A stretch of 64,000 nt of DNA from Nannochloris sp. 'desiccata' (GCA_019044685.2 JAGTXX020000007.1:372001-436000), one strand, 5' to 3'; positions 1 through 10,361 are shown, counted from the first letter of the stretch. The notes: generated from the letters alone by a model not told the origin. A program made the numbers and translations.

Positions 1-811
1 TAGATAAAAACATGACTATTCTACCTAATCCACTCCGTTTTAGCTGTTCTCTACGGTCTTCATATGAACAATCAATAGGCAAACGAACGAGCATGGTCAA
101 TACCGCGCTCCTAATCTTACTATTAGGCAACGTGCCGTCCGGCATCGGTTCAATCCACGATTTAAACACACCAAGCAATCCATTATCCAGTAACTCTCCG
201 TGTAATTTCCTCATTGCAAGCACCTCTTGAACGCGAGTCAACATACGAAGTTTGTTTACAGCAGGCTTCCCGTTCTCGTAAGCTGTCATGTCTTGTTCCA
301 CGGCCACTTCCATTTGTGCGAGTATATTTTCAATTGTAGCGCGATTTTGAGCTTCGTTTCCTGTTTCTTGTCTTTTGCGTCTGCCAAAGAGTTTATCAAG
401 CTCGTCTTCCATGTCCTCAGCTGCCTCCTCAGCTTCATCATAAGCAAGACCCAGATCGTCGCCATCATCACCAAAGTCTACTCGTTCTTCAGGGGCTACG
501 TCATCGTCGTCAATGAAGGCACGGTCAGCAGCGCTAGGTACTAATTCTTGGTTGTCATCTTCGTCATCATCCCCAAAATCTACAGCAGCAGGCGCTCCTG
601 CAGGGGGTGCGAGTTCATCTCCACCGGCAGCAGCAGGAGCAAGGCCTTGATCGTCTTCATCGCTGGCGTCGCCGAAATCGACTGCTGCAGATGCTTTTAG
701 CTTTTTAGCACGTTCTTGGTGTTCACGTTCAATAGCTTCTTCCTGCTCTTTGCGCTTTTTGTTGGCGAGCTCCAGCAATTTGTTCTTTTTTGCATTTGAT
801 TCGTCGGCCAT
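1..811 (-). CDS. IWS1: IWS1/SPN1 transcription elongation factor, 3' end off the window
   Basis: The first 270 codons are visible as one open frame starting at the ATG at 811; the gene runs off the left edge. The N-terminal half is an acidic, charged, disordered region with repeated DFGD(D/A) blocks. From about residue 175 comes the TFIIS-N/LW-like helical domain that defines IWS1/SPN1, with the runs DGTLPNSKIRSAVL and DRREQLKRSGLGRIVMFLS; the latter closely matches the plant form of the family (inferred from family knowledge). IWS1 binds SPT6 and RNA polymerase II during elongation and links transcription to mRNA export and chromatin marks. The gene is divergent from SNU23. The missing part should be the end of the conserved domain and a short basic tail. 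Identity is strong; the lack of an intron in the visible part is read directly. Confidence 0.9.
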   Translation of the reverse strand, partial: MADESNAKKNKLLELANKKRKEQEEAIEREHQERAKKLKASAAVDFGDASDEDDQGLAPAAAGGDELAPPAGAPAAVDFGDDDEDDNQELVPSAADRAFIDDDDVAPEERVDFGDDGDDLGLAYDEAEEAAEDMEDELDKLFGRRKRQETGNEAQNRATIENILAQMEVAVEQDMTAYENGKPAVNKLRMLTRVQEVLAMRKLHGELLDNGLLGVFKSWIEPMPDGTLPNSKIRSAVLTMLVRLPIDCSYEDRREQLKRSGLGRIVMFLS

Positions 812-1012
812 GGCGAGGCTGCAGCACGCACCGCTCTGTTATATCTGTAACTATAGTTCTGAAAAAATTGAAATGAGCAAATTATGTGCGTGACTTGGGT
901 TTTAAGAGACCTTTCCAGCTCTTTTAAAATTATATCTTCCTTTCAAAGTTATAATTTGGGTTCTCTATTTTACCGACGCATTTTATTTGTATTCAGCATA
1001 TTCTATAATACC
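812..1012. promoter_or_regulatory. Shared divergent promoter, IWS1 / SNU23
   Basis: These 201 bases separate two divergent start codons and must hold both 5' leaders and promoters. The stretch nearer SNU23 is T-rich and includes TTTTATTT and TATAAT-like runs; no convincing TATA box or known operator can be assigned. Pairing of a transcription elongation factor with a spliceosome factor suggests co-expression, which is inference only. Confidence 0.45.
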
Positions 1013-1847
1013 ATGTCATCCAAGAAGGCGCCCACAGGCGTGGTGAACACATTTAGGAAGACATGGGACAAGGAAGAGTATGCAGACAAGGCCAAAGAAC
1101 GCGAGAAAAAGGTGAGAATTGGTCCTTATAGTGTGTAGAACACTTTCTTGAGTATCTATATAACATCCATTCACTCATTTGCTAATTTTATTTGCTTTGC
1201 AGGAGGGTACCGACGATCCCGCTCTCGACGCCAGAAAGAGGAAAAGGCTCGAAAACGACCCTCTTCATCAAGGCTTGATCGTGCAACGCGCCAACCTCAA
1301 AGCCCGTGACCAACAAATAGATCTCGCGTCAAACCTACATAGGACAACGGTGCATTCTGTCACAGCGCCACTAAGTCAACAAGCGGGTTTCTATTGTGAT
1401 GTCTGTGATTGTGTTTTGAAAGATAGTATGGCATATTTAGATCATATAAACGGGAAATGGCACAATAGAGCTTTAGGAATGAGTATGACGGTTGAAAAAT
1501 CTACTGCAGATCAAGTTAGAAAACGACTAGAAGAGGCAAAACGAAGAAAAAAACTTGGCGGTACTGGGAGCGCTTCTGGTGGCGGTGGTGCAGGATCTAA
1601 TGGTAATAGAGAAGAAGGAAATGAATTAGAAGAGCACATTCCTGATGGTATGGATAAAGAGAAACTAAAGAAAGAAAATGATGCTATAAACAGCGACGAC
1701 GACGACGACGAAGATCGAGAAAGAGGAGGAATAGCTATGGCTGGTGTCGGTGACGCAAACGGCAGAGATGAAGAAGGAGATGAAATTGATCCAGATTTTG
1801 CAGCAATGATGGGCTTTGGAGGCTTTGGTGGTAGTAAAAAGGGGTAG
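1013..1847 (+). CDS. SNU23: SNU23 / ZMAT2 spliceosomal zinc-finger protein
   Basis: Exons 1013-1111 and 1203-1847 give 247 residues; the intron has GTGAGA...TTGCAG ends. The N-terminus carries the family's FRKTWDKEEY motif. A matrin-type C2H2 finger lies at about residues 98-116 (YCDVCDC...LDHINGKWH), followed by the diagnostic LGMSMTVEKSTADQVRKR stretch. A Gly/Asp-rich linker leads to the conserved C-terminal end MMGFGGFGGSKK. SNU23/ZMAT2 belongs to the U4/U6.U5 tri-snRNP and pre-B spliceosome and acts near the 5' splice site in the nucleus. Length is close to the usual 200-250 residues; the Gly-rich linker is an insertion relative to the human protein. The DIM1 gene at the right end of this window belongs to the same tri-snRNP. 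Confidence 0.93.
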
Positions 1848-1918
1848 TATTAGGTATAGTACGCTTGTTTGTAAAGGATTATTAAATGAAATAAGTCGAG
1901 AGAGTTTAATTTTAAAAT

Positions 1919-2533
1919 TCAATTTATGGTGGGAGCAGCAGAGGCGGCAGATTGTTTTCCCTTGCCGTTCGCCGTCTCTGTTGTTGATGCTTTTCCATCT
2001 TCTGGTACTATTCCTCCATTTCTTTTGACGAATTCTTTATACTGATTCTTCGCAAAGTCTCTTCTATCGCTATCACAGTCAAACATACCACCTGTGCAAG
2101 AATTAATTACAGGTTGAACTTGGGAAACATCTTTGAGAAGGTGGCAATTATAAAAATAAGCGTTTTCTTCTGCAGTGTTCTTACCTTTACATTGAAATTC
2201 CATTGCCTTATCACGAGCCTGCAATCAACATAAAGGCTAATTAATGTTAGCATATGAGAAAAAAACAGCAAAAGCTAAAGAAAAGGGCTTTAAACAGCTT
2301 ACCGCCAGGCTGGTTTTCACTTCCGGTGCAGCTCTTGTTATCGTGAGAGCTGCGCTCGCATCTAATGGCGTTAGCACCAGTGCGGTAGATGCTAAGAAAG
2401 CTACTCCTGCGGATTGCAAGGCTAATCGCGGTAATTTAAAGCAAGGAGGAGAGAGTTCAAACGAATTGATCTTGGATGGGCTTGCAGCTTTGATAGCCAC
2501 CCTGGTCTCCACCACAGTAGAAATTCCCTGCAT
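1919..2533 (-). CDS. Predicted thylakoid-lumen protein, unknown family
   Basis: Exons 2303-2533 and 1919-2218 join in phase 0 to give 176 residues. The first 35 residues are rich in Ser/Thr/Lys/Ala and lack a hydrophobic start, as in a chloroplast transit peptide. A hydrophobic stretch (about residues 36-60) ends in the cleavage-like motif LDASA-AL, as in a Sec-type thylakoid-transfer signal; no twin arginine precedes it. The mature part is short (about 115 residues) with four cysteines, around QCKGK, FYNCH, NSCTGG and FDCDSD, and ends in an Ala/Ser/Gly/Lys-rich tail. I compared it mentally with PsaN and PsbQ and could not match it. Location is inferred from the targeting signal; function is unknown. 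It is convergent with SNU23, with only 71 bases between stop codons. Confidence 0.7.
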
Positions 2534-2833
2534 CTTGTTAATTGACTTCCTAAATGGGTGCTCGATATTTCAACATAAGCGCTGAATTGCATGTATCCAC
2601 GGTGAAAATCTTCTTTGACCACCCCTTGAGATCAGATTTGTTTCTTCCAAAATGGTTTTAGACGTGTGGCATTGGCGTGGTTTTACCAGCAAACATAGAC
2701 TCTACAATGCATTTCCTAGATACAAAATATTATTCAAACGTATTTAAACACTTTCAATAATAATATGGCATCCCTATTATGCCGGCATACGCTAGATTTG
2801 TGATTCTTTCATTCCAGATTGCCCAAAAACAAA

Positions 2834-5233
2834 ATGACGACAAAAACAGAGTCTCATGAGGCCTCGGCCCCAGCAGGCACCAATGGAGCCTCACTACCCA
2901 TCATTTATAGCGGGCAGCTTCCGTCAGGCGAAACGCTCTCTCCATTTGCTGTTGAGTCCAAGCATTCATCCCTCGTTGGTCAAGGCAACTACACCAATGT
3001 AAATAAACTCGCTTCTGGACCTGACATAAAGCCGCCCTCGCGCATTCAGCTCATAGCAGACAAGTACATCCGTACTCAGATGGGTAAGAAGATATTGGAA
3101 ATCTTTATTTGTGTTTATATTTATAGAAAAGCATGCAAGAGAAAAAAGCCATCCCCGTGCACCCAAATTATATTTTCAATCGATCTAATCTCCCCTCCTC
3201 TTCTTCTCCTTGTCCTCTTAGATACCCATTTGGATCTTTCGTTTGTAATCTTAGCTGCCGTTATCTATGGGGTATTGTTCTTCTCGATGGGGACAGCATT
3301 CCTCCCTGGCAATCCGACCTGGTGCACTCTATTAATGTGGGCGTGTGCTCTTATAGGAGCATTAATAGCGAATCAAATCTTCTTACCTCGTGTTATAGGC
3401 ATGCTCGTCGCTGGAATCCTCCTCCAAAACATCCCATGGTCAGCCATAGATGCTTTCCCCAAAAAATGGGGTACCCAAATGCGTGCTGCAGCTTTAGCCA
3501 CTATATTCCTCAGATGCGGACTCGAGTTAGATTTTGGCACCATGAGAAAATATAAATATCCAGCTATGCGATTAGCACTTATTCCTGGTATAATAGAAGC
3601 CCTCTACGATGCTGGGCTAGGTGTCGCTCTTTTCAATATGGATTACACTCTAGGGCTTTGCATGGGTTTTATTTTAAAGGCAGTGGGCCCTGGTCTTGTT
3701 GTCCCTGCCATGTTTCGATTGCAAAAGAATCAAGTAGGTACCGATCAAGGCATTCCTTCTACAGTCGTTATCGCAGCATCCTTTGACGATATTGTCGCAA
3801 TTACTGGATATGCGATCTTTAGTACGATTGCTATACGACCCACGGTAGGGTCAGATTCAGGGGAAGAAAATGTCGCATGGAGTATCGCTTCTGGTCCTTT
3901 ACAGGTCATCTTCGGTCTGGTAGGCGGTCTTTTAGCAGGCTACGCTGTCGGTGCAACAAAACTATGGAACACTCACGTAAAGAGATTCCTTGCTTTGTTC
4001 GGCGCGGGGCTATTATTGATGTTCTTCCTAGAATACTGGGATATGCTTTCGGGGGGTGCTCTTGGCGCTCTATTTACCGGCTTAGTCGCTTCAAATTTGT
4101 GGGAACGAGGTTCTCCAAAATGCCTATCTCTCGGGCCTAGTTTTAAACACTCTCCTGACTGTGAGCGATGGATGAGCCTTGTGTGGAGATGGGTCATGGA
4201 ACCGCTATTGTTTGTTACTGTGGGCTCAACTTTGGATTTTTCTACCCTCTCGGCTGGGACTATACCAAAGGCTTTAATTATAGTTTGTACTGGAGTTGTA
4301 CTTCGTATGATATTGACGTATATAGCAATGAATGGGTTTGGGTATAGTTGGAAAGAAAAAGTGTTTTATGGGATCGCTTGGACTCCTAAAGCAACGGTCC
4401 AAGCAGCGCTGTCGGCTGCACCGTTGACGTTAATTAAAGATCTGAAAGTGGGAGCGCCAGATTATGATGAATGGGTAGCATGGGGAAATGACATTTTGAC
4501 GACAGGTTTGTTTGCAATTATTATTTGTGGAACCTTGGGTGTTTTAGCGATTCATTTCACTGCGCCTTTGCTTTTGAAACCTGCTGCGGAGGAAGATCTT
4601 GAGGGAGAATTAGAAGAAGAAACTACGACAGAAGAAGAAGACGAGCAAGGGGGCGCAGAAGGTGATCAGCAAGGACTCACCACAAGCCCTTCTGAAAAAG
4701 GTATTGCCGGCCATGGTCAGCATGTCCACCCAGTATCCTCTCATCAAAAGCCGGCCGCCGGCACCACTGCTTCTACTTTTGAGAGAATTCCTAGTTCGCA
4801 GCGTATCCGCCGTATCGGCTCTGAACTACAATTACGTCCTAGTGGAGCTGCTCCTTTTGAAGGCCTCGTCGCTGGTGAAGATTTCAGTCTGGTTGCTGAT
4901 TACATTGATTCAATCCAACATTTAACGACTGCTGTAGAGCAATCTTTTTCTAGAGAGGATGTATTACGTTTATCCCAACGTGTGCTTGATATGCAGCACA
5001 GGATAGAGTCTGAAATTGGGCATAGAGAGCCTTCTGTGCGTGAATTATTTAGAACAGCGTCTGTGATGAGGTCAAGAAGGCCGACCCCTACTAGTGGTAT
5101 CGGTAATGGGAGTGGCCTTGGTTCGACGAGAAGTGGGGCTGGATCGCGGAGTATAGGGAATATGGAACGGTCAAGAGGGAGATCGTTTGATGCATCGCAT
5201 TCTAGAGCTAAAAGCGGAGATGATTTCGTATAG
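2834..5233 (+). CDS. NHA/SLC9B-type Na+/H+ antiporter (CPA2)
   Basis: Exons 2834-3083 and 3222-5233 give 753 residues. The ATG at 2834 is chosen; the open frame extends five codons upstream only by a non-ATG codon, and a possible splice acceptor (TTCCAG, 2812-2817) just upstream suggests a leader intron. The N-terminus is soluble (about 85 residues), then about 12 membrane segments follow from residue 90 to 590. Family marks are GPGLVVPAM and SFDDIVAITGY; the paired Asp of the latter is the proton/Na+ binding site of SLC9B/NhaA-like carriers. A long soluble tail (about 160 residues) is acidic, then Ser/Arg-rich, and probably regulatory. The protein exchanges Na+ or Li+ for H+ across plasma membrane or organelle membrane; direction and site are inferred. 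The 138-base intron has no stop and keeps frame, so unspliced RNA would still be translatable. Confidence 0.88.
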   Translation: MTTKTESHEASAPAGTNGASLPIIYSGQLPSGETLSPFAVESKHSSLVGQGNYTNVNKLASGPDIKPPSRIQLIADKYIRTQMGKKILEIFICVYIYRKACKRKKPSPCTQIIFSIDLISPPLLLLVLLDTHLDLSFVILAAVIYGVLFFSMGTAFLPGNPTWCTLLMWACALIGALIANQIFLPRVIGMLVAGILLQNIPWSAIDAFPKKWGTQMRAAALATIFLRCGLELDFGTMRKYKYPAMRLALIPGIIEALYDAGLGVALFNMDYTLGLCMGFILKAVGPGLVVPAMFRLQKNQVGTDQGIPSTVVIAASFDDIVAITGYAIFSTIAIRPTVGSDSGEENVAWSIASGPLQVIFGLVGGLLAGYAVGATKLWNTHVKRFLALFGAGLLLMFFLEYWDMLSGGALGALFTGLVASNLWERGSPKCLSLGPSFKHSPDCERWMSLVWRWVMEPLLFVTVGSTLDFSTLSAGTIPKALIIVCTGVVLRMILTYIAMNGFGYSWKEKVFYGIAWTPKATVQAALSAAPLTLIKDLKVGAPDYDEWVAWGNDILTTGLFAIIICGTLGVLAIHFTAPLLLKPAAEEDLEGELEEETTTEEEDEQGGAEGDQQGLTTSPSEKGIAGHGQHVHPVSSHQKPAAGTTASTFERIPSSQRIRRIGSELQLRPSGAAPFEGLVAGEDFSLVADYIDSIQHLTTAVEQSFSREDVLRLSQRVLDMQHRIESEIGHREPSVRELFRTASVMRSRRPTPTSGIGNGSGLGSTRSGAGSRSIGNMERSRGRSFDASHSRAKSGDDFV

Positions 5234-5661
5234 AATATAAAGATGATTTTATAGATGTGCCGCTTTGTCAATCGTTGAATAAGAATGAAGGAGAAAGGTT
5301 TTGTAGTAGATGTATAATGTGAATATACATCGTTATTCCTGTACATAGTCTTTTTTTTAGTACATACATTTTGGTATAGATTTGCATTTCATTTTAGTAT
5401 AATATAGAAGAAGATTTCTGTTTGGTCTTTTGGCCGCCGAGGTGCCACCAGTGCTGCTGGCTAATCGAGGGGAGCTAAGTAAGAAAGTTCTCATATTGCG
5501 ATTTCCATGCCATTTATACGGCTATCCTATTTCAAACTTAGGTTATAACATTATTTCAGGCTACCGATCGCTGCCAACGCCGTGTAAAAGGGACTAGATC
5601 GCGAAGACAATTTCAAAATAATTTGAATTAAATTACTTAAAACAAGAGCACAGCTACTGCC
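5234..5661. other. Intergenic region, antiporter to FEN1
   Basis: This 428-base gap holds the 3' end of the antiporter gene and the FEN1 promoter. It is AT-rich (TTTAGTATAATATAG near 5393) apart from a GC-rich patch at 5432-5462. No open frame, RNA gene or repeat copy was recognised. Confidence 0.6.
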
Positions 5662-7216
5662 ATGGGTATCCAGGTACTAACATGCTGCCATAACATCATT
5701 ACAAGGACAAACACTTCGTATGCACATCAAAGAGCACTGAGAATTAACCATCACCACAATTCCCCATTGTCGGTTGCAGGGTCTCACTAAGCTCCTCGCA
5801 GACCATGCCCCTGAGGCTATGCGTGAGCAGAAATTCGAAAACTACTTTGGCCGTAAAATTGCTGTGGACGCATCCATGCATATCTATGCCTTCTTGGTAC
5901 GTTTACGAAAACTTTTTGGGTAAAGAGGTGGAGCTCAGGAAAAGGTGTTTTAAAAGTTACAAACTTAAACGAATCCTTCCTTTCTTTCGTTGCTATTCAG
6001 GTTGTAGTCGGTCGTCAAGGAGATCAGATGCTCACCAGTGAGACTGGAGAAGTCACCAGGTAAGTAGCAGCAACAGAAAATAAATTCCTTTTACAGACAA
6101 GCGGCCCAACTTAATTTTTTTCTTTTCTTTCTTCTTTTTCCTTGCAGTCATCTTTTGGGCATGTTTTTCCGTACTGCCCGCATGCTTGAAGCTGGAATGA
6201 AGCCTGTGTAAGTTTATTGATACATAAACTGAATATTAATAAGTACGGATGCTTACCTTTCATTGTTGTCGGCCCTCCCAAACATTTCTCTTCCGCCTCT
6301 TCTCTCCCCTTACAGTTTCGTTTTCGAAGGTAAAGCTCCAGACCTTAAACGTGAAGAACTTGCCAAACGTAGTGCCCGTCGTGAAGGCGCTACCACCGAA
6401 CTTGAAGCCGCGAAAGAAGCAGGAAATCAAGCAGACGTCGAAAAGTACTCCAAGCGAACAGTCAGAGTCACCCGGGAGCATAATGAAGAGTGCAAGCGTT
6501 TATTGCGCTTAATGGGCGTCCCTGTCATTGAAGCCCCCGGTGAAGCAGAAGCCCAATGTGCCCAGTTATGTAAAGACAACGTAGTCTACGCCATCTCCAC
6601 AGAAGATATGGATTCTTTGACTTTTGCCACTCCAAAACTTGTCCGCCACTTGATGGCGCCCACTTCGCAGAAAGTCGCCGTCATGGAATTCGACCACGCA
6701 AAAGTACTGGAAGGACTCGGTTTGACCCAGGAACAGTTTACAGATTTGTGTATTTTGTGCGGATGCGATTATACTGATAAAATTGGAGGTATTGGACCTA
6801 TCAGAGCATTGCAAATGATCCAAAAACACAAGACCATTGAAAAAGTTTTGGAGAATTTGGACCCTGAAAAGTACAAAATCCCGGACCCTTTCCCGTACGA
6901 AGAGGCACGCAGGTTGTTTAAAGAGCCTAATGTACTTTCTGGAGCAGATGTACCCCCTGTGAAATTTTCTGCCCCTGATTTGGATGGGCTGATTAAGTTT
7001 TTGGTTGAAGAGAAAAATTTCAACGAGCTGAGGGTGAGGAACGCTGTGGATCGTATTAATGCGGCAAAGAGTAAGAGTTCTCAAGGAAGGTTGGAATCAT
7101 TCTTTGGACCTGTGAAGACTGTGGCGTCTGGCAGCGGAATAAAGAGGAAGGAAGAACCCAAGGGGAAGAAGGGGGCGAACAAAAAGGGCAAACTTGGCGG
7201 TGTTGGACGCAAATAA
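5662..7216 (+). CDS. FEN1: Flap endonuclease 1 (FEN1)
   Basis: Five exons (5662-5673, 5780-5896, 6001-6059, 6148-6207, 6316-7216) give 382 residues, the normal length. The first exon encodes only MGIQ; Gly2 must be the N-terminal residue in FEN1, which supports it. The N domain has Asp34 in AVDASMHIY; the I domain has [10 protein letters not shown] and STEDMDSL (two Glu and two Asp metal ligands); the helix-hairpin-helix begins at [14 protein letters not shown]. The PCNA-binding box is QGRLESFF, followed by a Lys-rich tail. FEN1 removes 5' flaps during Okazaki-fragment maturation and long-patch base-excision repair. One oddity: the position of the human Asp86 ligand (VFDGKPP) reads VFEGKAP, that is Glu. 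The rest of the active site is intact, so activity is probable. Confidence 0.97.
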
Positions 7217-7359
7217 GAGAATAGAAACCCGGGAAAGAGTAGCATATTGTATTGTATTGTATTGTTATAATGCTTTAGTAAGAAAGTCTTATAATAGATA
7301 TAAAAGCAGGAATAGGAAACTGGCTGCCCTCTCGGCCGCAGCCCGCAGAAAATAAGGAC
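7217..7359. other. FEN1 downstream region with short tandem repeat
   Basis: The FEN1 3' region contains about four copies of the pentamer TATTG (7245-7266) and then a GC-rich patch at 7322-7349. No gene is seen. Confidence 0.5.
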
Positions 7360-8215
7360 TTGGTTACATTACAAGAAGACATTTATAAGGCTTGGTCGCA
7401 GGTTATCCTACCTCTACTATGTTTATTAGAACTTCTAAGTAGAGCAGTAAAATCAGCAAAAAATATTGGGGAGAAAAAAAGGAAAAATTTGGCCGGGGAC
7501 CAAGGCTCACAAAAAGGAAAAAGAAAGGTCCAAATACTTATTCGAAGCCCTCAGGGTGTTTTTTTACCAACGCCAGGCCCTGGTGCAAGAAAACGCTGAC
7601 GGGCCCTGATGGCTGGTCAGCTGAAGTAGACGCAGTAGCCATTGCTGACGGGTGTGTTATCTTTGTTGAGCACAAAAATGTGATGGATTCAGATGCCGCT
7701 GATCAGCTAATTAGGCTACTAGCGAAAGTCGAGTACGTCGTCGGTTCTGCCAAAATGTATTCCCATTCTTTTTGTTGGTTTTATCAAATAATTTTTGATT
7801 GGGATTTCATTCACCTTTCTCGTGTCTTCTTTCCCATTTCTGCAGTGCGTATAAGGACGACGGTGAGGGTTCCGTGGCCGACTTTAGCGGCCTGGTCATC
7901 AAGGGTGCCCTTGCTGGCCCAAGGGAGACGAGCAACCCCAGTGACCGAAAAGAGATGAACTCGCTGTTGCATAGGAACAATTGCTATAAATGGTTTGACG
8001 AAAAATCTTACGGGGATGACCCTTGCAGCCCTTTCCAGGCTTCCGGGGTTTCTTGTGATGCTCCTGCCCCCTCCGATAGCCCGGGCAATGGCCCCACCGC
8101 TCCGGCTGCCGTGCCTCGTAGGGTTGGACGTCTACTCGCCCCAATGCGAGGATCAGCCATGCTGGTCCGCCCTCGCCTGGCGAACAGAGTTGCTGGCTGC
8201 AGATCCTCTTTCTAA
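7360..8215 (+). pseudogene. Broken gene with PD-(D/E)XK nuclease-like remnant
   Basis: Protein-like sequence is scattered over different frames. At 7530-7600 one frame reads SKYLFEALRVFFYQRQAL and stops; the next frame (7600-7730) continues with WSAEVDAVAIADGC then VIFVEHKNVM, a spacing E-x-D ... E-x-K typical of restriction-endonuclease-fold nucleases. A possible intron follows (to TCTGCAG at 7839-7845), then about 100 codons of ordinary composition with no domain I can name. At least one frameshift and no plausible start codon make a working gene unlikely. The layout is reminiscent of the nuclease domain in Crinkler-type proteins, but this is only a guess from motif shape. It ends at a 19-base motif shared with the end of a repeat element at 15.2 kb, so it may be the cargo or gene of a decayed mobile element. 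Confidence 0.4.
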
Positions 8216-8227
8216 AACCCAGATGAG
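8209..8227 (+). repeat. Solitary copy of the 14.5-15.2 kb element's end motif
   Basis: The 19 bases TTTCTAAAACCCAGATGAG are identical to 15212-15230, the inner edge and end of the right inverted repeat of the element at 14550-15233. Orientation is the same, so an element body would lie to the left (the 7.4-8.2 kb remnant). No matching left end was found between 7.2 and 7.7 kb. Confidence 0.6.
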
Positions 8228-8519
8228 GCGGAGTTTTTTTTTATTCTTTCATTCTTTGTATTTTCAAAAAAATAAATTAATCATGTTTTGTAGATAGATG
8301 TTTCAACACATGTTTTCTTTTATCTGAAACACCATGGTACACTTGTTCTTTTAGTTTTCCTTTTTCCCCATTCACTACTACTACTTTTCTAAAAGTTTTG
8401 ATTTCTTTCATTTTTGTTCAACAGTCGAGATGTCCTCTATGTTTTAATGTTCTTTCTCTTTCCGTCTTTCTGTAGCACACGTGTAAAATTATAATTCAGA
8501 TTTTCTATATTTGAATCAG

Positions 8520-9235
8520 CTTCTGCACCCAGTTTCGCTACCTTGGCAGCCCAGATGGGCGGTCGAGGATTTTGCAAAAGGTGTAAATTGGTGCAGGAGC
8601 AGAAAGGCGCAGAAAAAGCAGCCATGCCCCCTTATGCACATGTGCTTATTTGCAAAGTTACAAATTACGGCAGAAAAGCGCCACTACAACTTACGCAGAT
8701 TTGCACTGTTGCTTTTCGCCCTGTGCTACTTTGCGACGGTGCAAAAAAGAGCAAAAAAGTGCCGCCCTGCACCGCCGCAATTCTGCACCAGTGCCGAAAA
8801 GCGCCGTCTGTATCTGCGCAAAATTACACAGAACTCAATTAACAGCAATAAAATGGCTATAATTCAAATTCTATTAAGAATATCAGCAAACTAATAGCAT
8901 ATTCGGCCGTTTCAGGCAAAAGTAGCAGGGTATAAATATTAGCTCTAAACGGGGCTCTTCCTACCTTCTCTTTTCTTTCTTTCTTTTCTTTCTTTCTTCC
9001 AAGTTGTACGAAAACAATACGAAAAGAAAGGGTGAAATGTACTACATACGTGCGGTTTTTTGTATCTTTTTGCACTGGCGCAGTTCTGCACCGCCGTCGA
9101 CAGGTACGATTTTGCACCAGTGCATCTCGCTCTGTGCTTCTCTGCAGCAACGCAGCAAGCCACAAAAAAGTGCCAGCCTGTGTTACAATAAAAATACACA
9201 AGCGCATTCAGGGGTACAGTTTTGTTAGCCCGCAA
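8520..9235 (-). repeat. Dispersed repeat, copy A (inverted relative to copy B)
   Basis: Read on the minus strand this segment is similar over nearly its whole length to 14600-15200. The best-preserved parts are the polypurine run GAAAGAAAGAAAAGAAAG (8965-9000 on the other strand) and the stretch 8850-8925, matching 14895-14965 almost base for base. Both copies contain many GTGCA and GGCGGTGCA words. It holds no long open frame on either strand that looks coding. Its terminal inverted repeats are not preserved, so the ends given are approximate. Copy A looks older than copy B. Confidence 0.75.
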
Positions 9236-10361
9236 AAAGCCGCAGAATCATACATCTACAAAATCCAGATGATAAAGAAATGCAGTCTTAAAAAGAGCAA
9301 GGACACCACTTCACAATTTCATTTTCCCTGAAGGTGTCTATAAGTTAAAGATGCCCGCCGGGTCCTAGCTGCCGCCAGTGAATGCCGGCTAAACTCACAA
9401 AGATTCCCCCAGCCTAGGGAAAGATCATTTATTTTCTGAACTTCAGCCTGAGCAGGCCCGGTGATGGTGAATTCTCGAGCTGCCGGGGACTATGGCAAGC
9501 TTGATGGAGCCACTATGCGTATCTTAAGTACCTACGGGGTCCGTGAGGGCCTGTGGGCAAGAGCAGCCCGCCTTTTGTCTAATGATCATGATTCAGGAGA
9601 TTATGAATCTTGGGAAACAGTGAGGTCGCCTAGTGCCGTTTCCCCGCGCAATATAGCCTTTCCCCTTGGGTATAAAATTCATTCACTGGGGAACCCCGAG
9701 TTTCCCAGCCTTTCCCAAGAGCAAAAAATTTGTTTCCCTCCAGCCTTTCTTCCTGTTACTGTTAAGCGGGTGCCGTTAAGCGTGTCGATGCTATTCTCAA
9801 TGCATTAAACAGCCAGAAAATATTCGCAAAAACTATTCATTAATATTAAAAATTTATTCAAGCCGACAGGTGCATCAAAGAAGCGGCATCCAGCTGCAGA
9901 AGCTCTCAGATCTAACAATTCAGGTGGGTAGCAGTTGTTGAGGGGCATTAAAGGCTGGAAGGCTGAACACGCAATGCAGCGCTGTGGATCCACTTCTATG
10001 AGTTATTTGAAGTTTTGGGCGACGAGTGGTTCCTCGGTATCCCGTTGCTTTTTGTCTGAAATGACTTTGCATCCCAACTGTTGGATGGATGCAAACTTTG
10101 GAGAAGTGGCTAGAGCCCTTGATCATCCCCTCAATAATTTTCATCAATGCTCTCAATGACAATCACGCGAGAGTTAGAGGCTTCTCTGGCCGTGGAAGGG
10201 GTTCTGACTGTTGATTGCGATGGGAGTTCGTTGGGCACCCCTTTACTGGGGCTCTTGTGAACAACAACCCTCGTTAATTGCAAAATACTGATCATCAATT
10301 GCTTATTTTCTTCATTGCAGGGCTGAAAGACGCCTCAAAGAACTTGCATTAGCTTATTGGG
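9236..10361. other. Decayed sequence and 5' region of the LysM receptor-like gene
   Basis: Short protein-like stretches occur in different frames: a 115-codon frame at 9461-9808, a stretch reading WIHFYELFEVLGDEWFLG near 9988-10041, and another at 10140-10200. None has a recognisable domain or a complete structure, and stops interrupt them. They resemble remnants of an old gene or element. The last 45 bases before the ATG at 10362 follow a possible splice acceptor (TCATTGCAG, 10312-10320), so a leader intron for the LysM gene may lie here. Confidence 0.45.

Noticed and set aside
2244..2585. 113-codon plus frame opposite the lumenal protein
   Set aside because: It is antisense to the spliced lumenal gene, whose signal peptide and splice sites are convincing.
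9461..9808. 115-codon plus frame as a gene
   Set aside because: Composition shifts midway, there is no domain, and it lies in a decayed region; reported only as part of that interval.
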